Source: Legionellaceae bacterium UBA6148 (lineage in GTDB: Bacteria > Pseudomonadota > Gammaproteobacteria > Legionellales > Legionellaceae). Taken from it: a DNA stretch of 47,914 nucleotides. The stretch covers positions 1 through 47,914 of the forward strand of contig DIUW01000048.1 in the NCBI GenBank assembly GCA_002423125.1. Direction: 5' to 3'. The notes under the pieces were generated by a model, which worked only from the letters and a program-made list of their open reading frames with translations, ran no database searches and had not been told where the DNA came from. Position numbers and translations under genes: made by a program. Positions 35,216-43,326 of the stretch are shown piece after piece (positions within the stretch are counted from its first letter, which is position 1; each line of letters starts with the position of its first letter).

Positions 35216-35710
35216 TTAAACTAAGCCGTGACAATTTTTAAATTTTTTCAAACTATTGCATGGGCAGGGCGCGTTTCTTGAAATTTTTATAGGCTTTTGG
35301 GAGTCCGTGTTGGACGGTTTCGTACCACTTGCATAATACCATTGATGATTAGAGCGCTTAAATTCACTGAGTTCATGGATGTTTTGAATAGTGCCTTTGT
35401 GCATAAAACGCGCGACGAATTCAACATAGGCTATGTTGGGGTTGTTTTCATGTTCAAACGCATCAATAATTTGAAGTCCAAGCCAATAGACGGATTTTGC
35501 CCATGCGAGCGTTTCTTCTGCTTGAAAGCCAACATGAGCCTTTCCTTGCATGGTTCGATCAATATAATCAACTTTTCCGAGACAAAAAGCACTGTACCTT
35601 GATCGCATGAGTGCCAGTGCGGTTGGCGCGTCGTAATGCTCGTGGTAGTGACCGCAGCATTGTTCATAGGGTAATTCAGATCCGCATGGACAAATGATTT
35701 TTATTGACAT
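35216..35710 (-). CDS. ychJ: YchJ-family SEC-C motif protein
   Basis: 164 residues with two Cys-rich zinc-binding segments: CPCGSELPYEQCCGHYH near the N-terminus and APCPCNSLKKFKNCHG at the C-terminus (SEC-C type). The middle has the family's MRSRYSAFCLGKVDYI and YVEFVARF. Function is not established in the family; SEC-C motifs otherwise bind zinc and proteins, as in SecA. Its start overlaps the end of the upstream dehydrogenase gene by 10 bp (ATGTCAATAA), so the two are translationally coupled. Confidence 0.9.
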   Translation of the reverse strand: MSIKIICPCGSELPYEQCCGHYHEHYDAPTALALMRSRYSAFCLGKVDYIDRTMQGKAHVGFQAEETLAWAKSVYWLGLQIIDAFEHENNPNIAYVEFVARFMHKGTIQNIHELSEFKRSNHQWYYASGTKPSNTDSQKPIKISRNAPCPCNSLKKFKNCHGLV

Positions 35711-36582
35711 AAATAACCTTCGTTATGAAGCAATTGAACTAATCCTTCTTTATAAGTTGGATAGGTTAATTGTATATTGAGATCTCTCTTGAGTTTGGCG
35801 TTTGAGACACGTTTATTGTGTAAATAAAACTCCTGAGCCATGGGTGATAATGTGGCCATTTCATAGGCGACCCTTTTTAACGGCGGTCGTTGTAGTAATG
35901 ATGCGGCATACTCATCGACGACATGACTTGGTGCGGGCTCATCATCTGCAACATTATAAATCGTAATACCAACCTTTGGATTTTGCATTGCGGCAACAAT
36001 AACCAATACAATATCGTCCACATGAATTCTTGAGAAAAACTGGTCGTCCTTTACGATAGTATCGTTTTTACCGGCCATCAATCGATCCAGAACGTTTCGC
36101 CGCGGCCCATAAATACCAGCCAATCTAAAAATAGTTAGGGGCAGCTGATGCATTTCCGCAAAAGAACGCCATTCATTCTCAGCGGCAAGTCTTAATTGCC
36201 CCTGGTTCCCGAGAGCGATGGGCGTGGAGGATTCGTCCACCCATAGTCCTTGATGATCACCATAAACGCCTGTGGATGATAAATATCCGATCCATTGAAT
36301 ATTTTTACTGTATTTTTTTAATAAATTGATAAAATTAACTAATACAGGATCACCCTGCGCATGTTTGGGTGGTGTACTAATTAGAAGATGTGAGGCCGTC
36401 GCTAAAGCCTGCTCAATACTTTTTTCTGAAAAATGGATAAGCTCACAATCCAATTCGTAGTTATAACCTAATGCATCGCTGTCTCTTGTTGTCGCCGTGA
36501 CCTGGATGTCTATTGTACGTGCTTTTTTCGCCAAAAAATGCGCCGTATAGCCAAAACCAAAAATCAATAGATGGGGGCGCAT
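35701..36582 (-). CDS. NAD(P)-dependent epimerase/dehydratase-like protein (YeeZ type)
   Basis: 293 residues from the ATG at 36582, chosen because MRPHLLIFGFGYTAHFLAKK places the nucleotide-binding GFGYTA at the N-terminus as in YeeZ-like proteins; the frame is open another 16 codons. Other family parts are STGVYGDHQG, the substrate-side RLAGIYGPRRN, the segment SRIHVDDIV and YNVADDEP. The SDR active-site Tyr may be the one in GVYGD, though the usual YxxxK is not obvious. Substrate unknown. Overlaps ychJ by 10 bp. Upstream of it on the other strand is a decayed antitoxin. Confidence 0.8.
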   Translation of the reverse strand: MRPHLLIFGFGYTAHFLAKKARTIDIQVTATTRDSDALGYNYELDCELIHFSEKSIEQALATASHLLISTPPKHAQGDPVLVNFINLLKKYSKNIQWIGYLSSTGVYGDHQGLWVDESSTPIALGNQGQLRLAAENEWRSFAEMHQLPLTIFRLAGIYGPRRNVLDRLMAGKNDTIVKDDQFFSRIHVDDIVLVIVAAMQNPKVGITIYNVADDEPAPSHVVDEYAASLLQRPPLKRVAYEMATLSPMAQEFYLHNKRVSNAKLKRDLNIQLTYPTYKEGLVQLLHNEGYLCQ

Positions 36583-36672
36583 GCTATAATCCTTTTTGAT
36601 AACCATGATAAATTGTATACTGCTGCACATATGATATAATAAACGATATGGTTTTTAATGTGAAATTTAATT

Positions 36673-36790
36673 ATGGCCGCCATTTCTATAGCCCTACCTG
36701 ATATCTTTAGCAGATATGAGCCAAATTATTGCTAAAAAATTGCATATATCACGAGCACAGCTGATTTTCATGAACAATCACACAGGATGA
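36673..36790 (+). pseudogene. Frameshifted CopG/RHH-type antitoxin relic
   Basis: ATG at 36673 gives MAAISIALPDI; about 36708-36711 the frame must shift to continue as LADMSQIIAKKLHISRAQLI, then FMNNHTG and a TGA at 36788-36790. Joined, this reads like the typical start of CopG-like antitoxins (MxxISxxLPDxLxxxxxxIAKKLxISRxxLI). A promoter-like TTGATA...TATACT and an AT-rich TATAAT lie upstream. No toxin follows. Its 3' end overlaps the end of the 185-residue gene on the opposite strand. Confidence 0.6.
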
Positions 36791-37306
36791 TCCTGCTGCC
36801 AGCCAAGGGTATGGATGAAGTTGAATACTTGATCGGAGTCTATTCTCCTTTACTGCCTGTGTTAATTTATCGTGAAAGGTAGCACCAAACATGGTTGTTC
36901 TGTCGCCAAGCCGTACAACGAGAGCTTCTTGTAAATCATCTGGTAACACCTTCGATATAAAACGAATAAATCGCTCAGTATTTTGCATAGAGCTAATTTG
37001 TGTTGTAGCAGCAGAGCCTGTTAGTAAATTTAAATTTCTCAGTATCGCTTGCTCATCAGTACTTAATGTATTGGGTTTTATGGCATTAAAATGATTCTGG
37101 CGCGTTTGTCCTTTAATTGCTTGATAGTATTCACCAATAGACTGTTCGTGATGATAAGACATTATCATGGGTATAAATATGATTTCATGACCAACTTGTT
37201 CTGACGCAAGCTTCTCAATATCAGTAATCCGAGTGTCTGAGTCAACATCAAACTCCAGCGTTTCTGATTTTTGATCATCGGTAAAATAAGTTACTAAAAT
37301 TTTCAT
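36749..37306 (-). CDS. Protein of unknown function with a beta-grasp-like N-terminus
   Basis: 185 residues, soluble, no signal peptide. The first ~45 residues (MKILVTYFTDDQ, SETLEFDVDSDTRITDIEKL) follow the ubiquitin pattern: strand M-x-I-x-V, turn, strand TLEV/TLEF-D, then D-T-x-I-x-[ND]-[IV] leading into a helix. This is pattern matching only. Residues 70-185 appear helical with no family recognised (SMQNTERFIRFISKVLPDDL). It stands alone between the antitoxin relic and coaE, on the minus strand. The sequence could also be some other alpha/beta domain. Confidence 0.6.
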   Translation of the reverse strand: MKILVTYFTDDQKSETLEFDVDSDTRITDIEKLASEQVGHEIIFIPMIMSYHHEQSIGEYYQAIKGQTRQNHFNAIKPNTLSTDEQAILRNLNLLTGSAATTQISSMQNTERFIRFISKVLPDDLQEALVVRLGDRTTMFGATFHDKLTQAVKENRLRSSIQLHPYPWLAAGSSCVIVHENQLCS

Positions 37307-37408
37307 GATAAACCTGTTCGTTAAAAATAGGGGATGTGTAACAAAGTATAAACCAATTCAGCCCATGCTTTTCACATGATGACAATATTATATTCCCCCC
37401 CCGATTCG

Positions 37409-37442
37409 CATAGCTTAAATATCGACATAGCTTAAATATCGA
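37409..37442. repeat. Perfect 17-bp tandem duplication at the end of coaE
   Basis: CATAGCTTAAATATCGA occurs twice head to tail (37409-37425, 37426-37442). The coaE stop (TAA) falls in one copy and the codons for RYLSY in the other, in a different frame. Confidence 0.9.
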
Positions 37443-38011
37443 TGATGCAATGCATTTAATTCATTATGAAACGTTTCGATTGAGCCGTTATTGAATAGAA
37501 TATCATCTGCAACTGTTGCGTGGTTATTGTTACTTTTTTGATGCTCCAGTAGGGACAGGGCTTCTGTTTTGGAGCAATTATCGCGGGCCATAAGACGGTC
37601 AATTTGTTGTTGGGGTTCAGAGGTAATGAGAAGTACGCGGTTTAAATAGGGAAATGTTTTTCTATCGTTTAAAAGTGGAATTTCAATGACACAATAAGGT
37701 TCGAGGCACTGAGAAATGTTTAACTCGATGTGTTGACGAATGAGCGGGTGGAGCAAATTCTCAAGCCATAGTCGATCGGCTGGATGGTTCATGATGTGAT
37801 TGCGCAATTGTCGTCGATTGAGATCTCCCTTTTCTGTTAAGATTTTGTTGCCAAAATGTAGGCAAATTTGAGTGAGAGCAGGGGAGTCTTTACGAGTGAG
37901 TTGCTTTGCGATGTCATCGGCGCTGAGAGTGTCGATGCCGAGCGTCTTAAAATAGGTGAGCGCCGCTGATTTTCCACTCGCAATTGTTCCTGTTAATCCA
38001 ACGCAGTACAT
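37415..38011 (-). CDS. coaE: Dephospho-CoA kinase CoaE
   Basis: 198 residues; phosphorylates dephospho-CoA in the last step of coenzyme A synthesis. The P-loop GLTGTIASGKS (5-15) is followed by the family's LSADDIAKQL, WLENLLHPLI, VIEIPLLND and QQIDRLMARDNCSKTEA. Length is usual. The stop codon lies in a 17-bp tandem duplication that shifted the frame at the last few codons, so the C-terminus (YVDI) differs from the ancestral form, with no effect on the catalytic core. The start overlaps closely with the upstream secreted-protein gene (2 bp gap). Confidence 0.95.
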   Translation of the reverse strand: MYCVGLTGTIASGKSAALTYFKTLGIDTLSADDIAKQLTRKDSPALTQICLHFGNKILTEKGDLNRRQLRNHIMNHPADRLWLENLLHPLIRQHIELNISQCLEPYCVIEIPLLNDRKTFPYLNRVLLITSEPQQQIDRLMARDNCSKTEALSLLEHQKSNNNHATVADDILFNNGSIETFHNELNALHHRYLSYVDI

Positions 38012-38013
38012 AG

Positions 38014-38451
38014 TTAGCCCTTCAATTCATTGAGATTTTTGCACATCAATAAATTGATATAACAGGTGTCTGGCATCGCGCTGTGTTGGTGGCAATGGGC
38101 TTTGGCTGCTAGTGCGGCATCATTTCGTTGGTTATAAATGCCGCTTCGCCACACTTTAGACAGTTGGTCGAGTGATGTGCAGCGCCACATTGGACGAGTT
38201 GTTCTTCCATTGATAAATACTTCACACGCCTCTTTAGGAGCATGGCACGTGCTAGGAGAAGCGCTTTGCTTTTTGCAGGCACTGAATGCGTCGTTGATTG
38301 TTACTCGATCGTAAGTGCCTCTAGCGATCCACTCTTTATCCGTTGAATCATGAGCGCGACACTCCCAATAGTTGTTTGTATCGATGCCTGGGTTTGCAGC
38401 AGCGGTTATTGAGATAAAGAGACAAGCAAAAGAGATTTTTCTTTTATCCAT
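38014..38451 (-). CDS. Cys-rich secreted protein built of two internal repeats
   Basis: 145 residues. A signal peptide (MDKRKISFACLFISITAAA) is followed by two similar units of about 50 residues. Unit 1 runs WECRAHD...WIARGTY...FSACKK...STCHAPKEAC. Unit 2 runs WRCTSLD...VWRSGIY...AHCHQH...DTCYINLLMC. Each has four Cys in the same order, probably two disulfides per unit, so a periplasmic role fits (dsbD is in the window). It lies between bioA and coaE on the same strand, 2 bp from coaE. Function unknown. Confidence 0.8.
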   Translation of the reverse strand: MDKRKISFACLFISITAAANPGIDTNNYWECRAHDSTDKEWIARGTYDRVTINDAFSACKKQSASPSTCHAPKEACEVFINGRTTRPMWRCTSLDQLSKVWRSGIYNQRNDAALAAKAHCHQHSAMPDTCYINLLMCKNLNELKG

Positions 38452-38458
38452 TTAAGTG

Positions 38459-39772
38459 TCAACGGTTGTAGACGTCATGTATTGAGTCTAGTGTAATTTC
38501 TGCTAATTTCCCAATGGTTTGTTCATCCGTTGTCAGGGGAGGGAGCCAATAGAGGGTATTTCCGATAGGTCTTAATAGAGCGCCTCGGTTCAATGCTGCT
38601 TGAGAAAGTGCATAACCTATCCTTTTTTCAGTTGGGTGCGGTTTGAGATCGGCTGCAACAATAGCACCACAGGATCGCACGGGACCAAGCTGCCCTGACT
38701 GGCGTGCAACCTCTGAAAAAGTGCGTTTCATGACCGCGCCTAATTCAGTAGCTTGTTGATTGATGTTCTCTGCTTCCATTGTTTGAAGCGTGGCAAGAGC
38801 GGCACTGGCGGCGAGGGCGTTGTTGCTATAAGTATGTGAATGAAGAAATGATCGTCCACTACTGTAATCATTGTAAAATAAATCAAAAATGGCATGATCG
38901 ATCAATGTGCAGCTGAACGGTAGACTTCCTGATGTTAATCCTTTGGATAGACAGATGATATCCGGGTTGATGCTTGAGTGGTCGCAGGCAAGCCATTCGC
39001 CGGTTCGACCAATTCCCGTCATGATTTCATCAGCAATAAAATAAATGTCATTTGCTTTTGCAAATTGGGCTAATCGCTGTAAAAAATCCGCGCTGTAACA
39101 ACGCATTCCACCCGCTCCTTGTACGATAGGCTCGAGAATAATAGCAGATGCGGTTGATTTAAATGATTCCAGTTGCTTTAGAATGACGGGCCAATTTGCC
39201 TCACAATTTGTCCACAGCGGATCGGTTTTATCATTGACGTAGGGTATGGAGTGTAACATGTGGCATGTCAGGCCAAATCCCTTAAATGGTTCTTTATATA
39301 TTCCTAAATCACTCACACTGATCGTTCCTAATGTTTCACCATGATAACCATTCTGCAGAGCGATAAAGTGTTGGCGTTCGGGATTGCCTTTTAGCTGATG
39401 AGCATGAAGGGTCAATTTCATTGCAATCTCAACGGCAGAAGAGCCATCACTTGCAAAAAAAGAATGTTGTTTACCCGTAATTTCAGTCAATTTTTCCGCT
39501 AGCTCAACCAATTTTGGATGTGTGGTATTGGCACCAATCACGTGCTCAAAGCAATTGAGCTGTGCTTGAATGGCTTGGATAACAGCGGGATGTCCATGTC
39601 CTAAGGATTTACACCACCAGCTTGAAATTGCATCAATGATCGGGCCTTTATCGGTATAAAGGTAGCTTCCTTTAGCATGGTTGATCACGAATGGTGGATA
39701 TTGCTCGAAATCTTTCATTTGAGAGCAGGGGTGCCAAATGTGCTTTAGATCGCGTTGAATCAGGGATGTCAT
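38459..39772 (-). CDS. bioA: Adenosylmethionine-8-amino-7-oxononanoate aminotransferase BioA
   Basis: 437 residues; converts KAPA to DAPA with SAM as amino donor. Class III aminotransferase motifs: IWHPCSQMKD (12-21), SSWWCKSLGHGHP (50-62), DGSSAVEIAMKL (109-120), GYHGETLGT (142-150), DEIMTGIGRTG (248-258) and the PLP lysine K277 in CLSKGLTSG. Full length. No good Shine-Dalgarno precedes the ATG. It diverges from bioB across an 82-bp region, as in many biotin loci. Confidence 0.96.
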   Translation of the reverse strand: MTSLIQRDLKHIWHPCSQMKDFEQYPPFVINHAKGSYLYTDKGPIIDAISSWWCKSLGHGHPAVIQAIQAQLNCFEHVIGANTTHPKLVELAEKLTEITGKQHSFFASDGSSAVEIAMKLTLHAHQLKGNPERQHFIALQNGYHGETLGTISVSDLGIYKEPFKGFGLTCHMLHSIPYVNDKTDPLWTNCEANWPVILKQLESFKSTASAIILEPIVQGAGGMRCYSADFLQRLAQFAKANDIYFIADEIMTGIGRTGEWLACDHSSINPDIICLSKGLTSGSLPFSCTLIDHAIFDLFYNDYSSGRSFLHSHTYSNNALAASAALATLQTMEAENINQQATELGAVMKRTFSEVARQSGQLGPVRSCGAIVAADLKPHPTEKRIGYALSQAALNRGALLRPIGNTLYWLPPLTTDEQTIGKLAEITLDSIHDVYNR

Positions 39773-39784
39773 GTGATTTTTTAG

Positions 39785-39812
39785 TTGACAATGGAGGAGG
39801 GAACTTTATCAT
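39785..39812 (+). promoter_or_regulatory. Putative bioB promoter in the bioA-bioB divergent region
   Basis: A perfect TTGACA (39785-39790), 16-bp spacer and TATCAT (39807-39812), giving a leader of about 35 nt before bioB. I did not find the two-armed BirA operator expected here; only the single half-like GTTGACAA overlaps the -35 box. Confidence 0.55.
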
Positions 39813-39854
39813 GTTCTCATTCATTGCAAAAGTAAATCAAACCCGGAGAGCTCT

Positions 39855-40838
39855 GTGGATAAAACAATTGAACGCTGGACCGTAGATGAAGTTAAGGCAA
39901 TCTATGAGCAACCATTTAACGATTTGCTATATAAAGCGCATGTCATTCATCGTGAGCACCATCCCGAAAATACACTACAACTCGCGAAGTTATTAAGCAT
40001 TAAAACAGGTGCTTGCCCTGAGGATTGTGGTTATTGCGCTCAAAGTGGCCATCATAAAACGCATGTCGAAAAAGAAAAATTAATGTCCATTGAACAAGTG
40101 CTTGATAAAGCGCGTGAGGCAAAAGAACAAGGTGCGCAACGGTTTTGTATGGGGGCGGCATGGCGTTCTCCTCCAGTGAGTGCGATGCCTGAATTGGCGG
40201 CAATGATTAAAGGCGTTAAAGACATGGGTCTAGAGACCTGCATGACGCTTGGAATGCTGTCACCTGAACAAGCTACGGAATTAAAGTCAGCTGGGCTTGA
40301 TTTTTATAATCATAACATTGACACATCACCCTCTTATTACGAAAAAGTCGTGACTACGCGTTGTTTTTCAGATCGATTAGAGACTCTAAAGCATGTGCGT
40401 GAGGCTGGTATTGATGTGTGTTGTGGTGGAATTTTAGGGTTGGGAGAAACACGAGATGATCGTATCGAATTTCTATTGACTCTTGCAAACCTGGCAACGC
40501 CCCCAGAGAGCGTTCCTATTAACCGATTAATTCCAGTCGAAGGTACGCCGCTAGCAAAAGCACAACCTGTTGATGGAATTGAGCTGGTGCGAACGGTTGC
40601 AACGGCGCGTATTTTAATGCCATCAAGCGTCGTTCGTCTTACTGCAGGGCGAACAGAAATGAGTGATGAATTGCAGACGCTGTGTTTTTTTGCGGGCGCT
40701 AATTCAGTATTTATTGGTGATAAATTATTGACCGAAGGCAATCCTGCATGCGGAAAAGATGCTGAGTTGTTTGATAAATTGGGTTTGCAGGCTCATATAC
40801 AGGGGGCTGAAAAAAATTCTGATTTATTTGGATCATGA
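39855..40838 (+). CDS. bioB: Biotin synthase BioB (radical SAM)
   Basis: 327 residues; inserts sulfur into dethiobiotin. The radical-SAM cluster CxxxCxxC is C54, C58, C61 in GACPEDCGYCAQSG. MGAAWRSPP (the GAAWR motif), YNHNIDTSP, CCGGILGLGE and LTAGRTEM also match. The start is a GTG at 39855, supported by CCCGGAGAG six bases upstream. Its stop overlaps the bioF start (ATGA), so this is an operon bioB-F-H-D. Confidence 0.98.
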   Translation: MDKTIERWTVDEVKAIYEQPFNDLLYKAHVIHREHHPENTLQLAKLLSIKTGACPEDCGYCAQSGHHKTHVEKEKLMSIEQVLDKAREAKEQGAQRFCMGAAWRSPPVSAMPELAAMIKGVKDMGLETCMTLGMLSPEQATELKSAGLDFYNHNIDTSPSYYEKVVTTRCFSDRLETLKHVREAGIDVCCGGILGLGETRDDRIEFLLTLANLATPPESVPINRLIPVEGTPLAKAQPVDGIELVRTVATARILMPSSVVRLTAGRTEMSDELQTLCFFAGANSVFIGDKLLTEGNPACGKDAELFDKLGLQAHIQGAEKNSDLFGS

Positions 40839-41953
40839 GTAATGATCTATTCAATCGCCTGAGAAATGTGCTAGATGAATCTCAGGCGTCAGGGCTTTAT
40901 CGTAAGCGTTCAGTATGTTCTGATGACGGCGCTTATTTGAATTTCAGCAGTAATGATTATCTCTCTTTATCATCTGACCCACAAATAAAAAAAGCTTATC
41001 AGACAGGTTATACGCATTACCCAACTGGGAGTGGGGGGTCACCTCTTGTGTCTGGGTATCATCCTGTCCATCGACAGCTTGAGCGTGCTTTTTCAGATGC
41101 GTTGGGTGTAGATGATTGCCTGTTTTTTACATCGGGTTATGCGGCGAATTTAAGCGTCGCCGCGTTGTTTGCACGCCTTGGCGCACTGACTGTTTTGGAT
41201 AAAGCATCTCATGCATCCATTTACGATGGTATGGCGATGGCGGGGACGCGTTTTAAGCGCTATAGGCATTGTGATCTTGATGATTTGCAATCAAAGCTTG
41301 TATCAACCGATTCAGTTGTTGTATTCACTGAAAGTGTCTTTAGTATGAGTGGTCAAATTGCGCCGCTTGCTGAATTGGCAACACTCAGTTCTCAATATCA
41401 GTTTGAACTGTGCGTGGATGAAGCGCATGCTTTTGGTGTGATGGGGGGTGAAGGTTTGGGATTAGTGAACGCATTGAATTTAATGCCCCCTTTACGAGTG
41501 ATCCCGTTAGGAAAGGCGTTTGCAGGTTCGGGGGCGATAATCGCAGGTCAACAGGATTGGATCGATGCGCTAGTGCAGTCGGCGCGATCGTATATTTACT
41601 CGACTGCACCCAGTCCTGCATTGGCGTACGGACTATTAGGTACGTTGGAGGTCATTCGAGCAGCAGATGATCGGCGATTAAAATTGACGCAGTTGATAGC
41701 TTATTTTCGAGAAGCGGTTTTGAATTCGGGAATGACCTGGCGTGATTCAACGACGGCGATTCAGCAATTGAAAATAGGTTGTCCTTATCGTGCCCAATCA
41801 CTTTCAGAGTCATTATTGAAACAATCCATTATTTGTTTTCCAATGCGTCAACCAACGGTAAACAAGCATGAAACGGGGCTTCGTGTGATTTTAAATTATC
41901 ATCATCAACCTGAAGATATCGATCGGTTAATGAGGTGTATTCATTCATGTTGA
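40835..41953 (+). CDS. bioF: 8-amino-7-oxononanoate synthase BioF
   Basis: 372 residues, PLP enzyme joining alanine with pimeloyl-thioester to give KAPA. Signatures: NFSSNDYLSL (36-45), GSGGSPLVSG (65-74), DKASHASIYDG (122-132), DEAHAFG (195-201) and the PLP lysine K227 in PLGKAFAGSG. Slightly shorter than the E. coli enzyme (about 384). It overlaps bioB by 4 bp and bioH by 7 bp. Confidence 0.96.
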   Translation: MSNDLFNRLRNVLDESQASGLYRKRSVCSDDGAYLNFSSNDYLSLSSDPQIKKAYQTGYTHYPTGSGGSPLVSGYHPVHRQLERAFSDALGVDDCLFFTSGYAANLSVAALFARLGALTVLDKASHASIYDGMAMAGTRFKRYRHCDLDDLQSKLVSTDSVVVFTESVFSMSGQIAPLAELATLSSQYQFELCVDEAHAFGVMGGEGLGLVNALNLMPPLRVIPLGKAFAGSGAIIAGQQDWIDALVQSARSYIYSTAPSPALAYGLLGTLEVIRAADDRRLKLTQLIAYFREAVLNSGMTWRDSTTAIQQLKIGCPYRAQSLSESLLKQSIICFPMRQPTVNKHETGLRVILNYHHQPEDIDRLMRCIHSC

Positions 41954-42660
41954 TCCCTTATCTCACTCGTACTGGTCAAGGAATCCCGTTGGTATTGTTT
42001 CACGGCTGGGGATTTGATAGCCGTGTCTGGCATTCTATTCTACCGACACTTGCTACTCGGTATGACGTTTTTTGCGTGGATTTGCCTGGGTTTGGATTAA
42101 GTCCCTTTATGGATTGGCAGACATTCAAATCGAGTATGTTGAATCAACTTCCTGCAAATTTTGCTGTTGCCGGTTGGTCATTGGGTGGGTTAGTTGCAAC
42201 GCGTTTAGCCTTAGAAGATCCCGATCGGGTGACGCATATCATCAATATTGCATCGTCGCCTCATTTTGTTGAGGATTCTGTATGGCCAGGTATTCCGCAG
42301 TCAGTGTTATCTGTTTTTTATAATCGTTTACTGGATGCCCCTGAACAAGTGTTACGTGATTTCATGGCATTGCAACTACCAGGGCAAGTGGATTTGGCTT
42401 TTGCATCACCCACCATCGAAGGGTTGAGAACGGGTTGTGATTGGTTATTGACTTGGGATTTTCGTGATGATTTAGCGACCCTTAAATTACCAATATTGTA
42501 CTTATTCGGTCGACTTGATACGATTGTTCCGCGTAGAACAATGGCTGTTATGCAAGAACGCTATCCTGATTTTCAATACGTGATGGTGAGTAAAGCGGCT
42601 CATGCATTGTTTATTTCTCATCAGGATGTGTGTGTGAAGGCGATTTTTGATTTTCTGTAG
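41947..42660 (+). CDS. bioH: Pimeloyl-ACP methyl ester esterase BioH
   Basis: 237 residues, alpha/beta hydrolase that removes the methyl group from pimeloyl-ACP methyl ester, ending the BioC-primed route to the biotin side chain. Catalytic triad: S78 in AGWSLGGL, D191 in FGRLDTIVP and H219 in KAAHALF; the oxyanion region is LFHGWGFDS (17-25). The frame can start at GTG 41935, but the ATG at 41947 gives the canonical N-terminus (LIPYLTRTGQG). Here bioH sits inside the bio operon, where bioC often follows it, but the next gene is bioD. Confidence 0.93.
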   Translation: MLIPYLTRTGQGIPLVLFHGWGFDSRVWHSILPTLATRYDVFCVDLPGFGLSPFMDWQTFKSSMLNQLPANFAVAGWSLGGLVATRLALEDPDRVTHIINIASSPHFVEDSVWPGIPQSVLSVFYNRLLDAPEQVLRDFMALQLPGQVDLAFASPTIEGLRTGCDWLLTWDFRDDLATLKLPILYLFGRLDTIVPRRTMAVMQERYPDFQYVMVSKAAHALFISHQDVCVKAIFDFL

Positions 42661-42669
42661 GTTATTCTT

Positions 42670-43326
42670 ATGCATCGTTATTTTATTATTGGAACAGACA
42701 CTGATTGCGGTAAAACGTATATTACATGCCAATTGGTCGATTACTTGAAACAGAACCATCGGCGCGTGCATGCCATTAAACCTCTTGCGAGTGGGTGCGT
42801 TGAGGTGGATGGTGTGTTAGTCAGCGAGGATGTGCGGTGCTTAAATAAACATAATGGTGTCGAGTCTGATGAATCTTTATTTAGGCGACTTAAACGCCCC
42901 ATCGCTCCACACTTAGCGGCTATGGAAGAGGGCTTTAAGGTATCAGCGCAGTCCATCGCCAAAGCCTGCCAATCGTTTAAAGCGGATGCAATTGATATTT
43001 TACTGATAGAAGGTGCTGGCGGATTAATGGTGCCTTTAAATGAACAAGAAAGTTGGGTGGATTTTTTGGTTCAAACAAAAATTCCCGTGATCTGTGTGGT
43101 CGGTATGAAGCTAGGATGTATCAATCATGCGCTTCTCACTGAAGCGGTTCTTAATCTGTACGGTATCAAATGCGTTGGTTGGATTGCTAATTGCCTTGAT
43201 CCGGATATGCTGGCATTACCAGAAAACATCAAGACATTAGCCGATAGACTTTCGTTCCCTCGAATAGCAACGGCACCATTCAATGGCGTTATAACGGACG
43301 TATCTCAAACTCTAAATTTTCTTTAA
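42670..43326 (+). CDS. bioD: Dethiobiotin synthetase BioD
   Basis: 218 residues; ATP-dependent ring closure of DAPA to dethiobiotin. The N-terminal P-loop is FIIGTDTDCGKTYITCQL (5-22), followed by KPLASGCVEV and IEGAGGLMVPLNEQESWVDF, which carries the GAGG motif. Length is usual. Last gene of the bioBFHD operon, 9 bp after bioH. Its end overlaps the convergent amidotransferase gene by 38 bp. Confidence 0.96.
   Translation: MHRYFIIGTDTDCGKTYITCQLVDYLKQNHRRVHAIKPLASGCVEVDGVLVSEDVRCLNKHNGVESDESLFRRLKRPIAPHLAAMEEGFKVSAQSIAKACQSFKADAIDILLIEGAGGLMVPLNEQESWVDFLVQTKIPVICVVGMKLGCINHALLTEAVLNLYGIKCVGWIANCLDPDMLALPENIKTLADRLSFPRIATAPFNGVITDVSQTLNFL

Noticed and set aside
37394..37402. Run of eight C as a phase-variable tract
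   Set aside because: It lies after the coaE stop in spacer and does not sit in a gene or between promoter boxes that I can identify.
39773..39854. BirA operator in the bioA-bioB gap
   Set aside because: Only one half-like sequence (GTTGACAA) is visible; no second arm at the required spacing.
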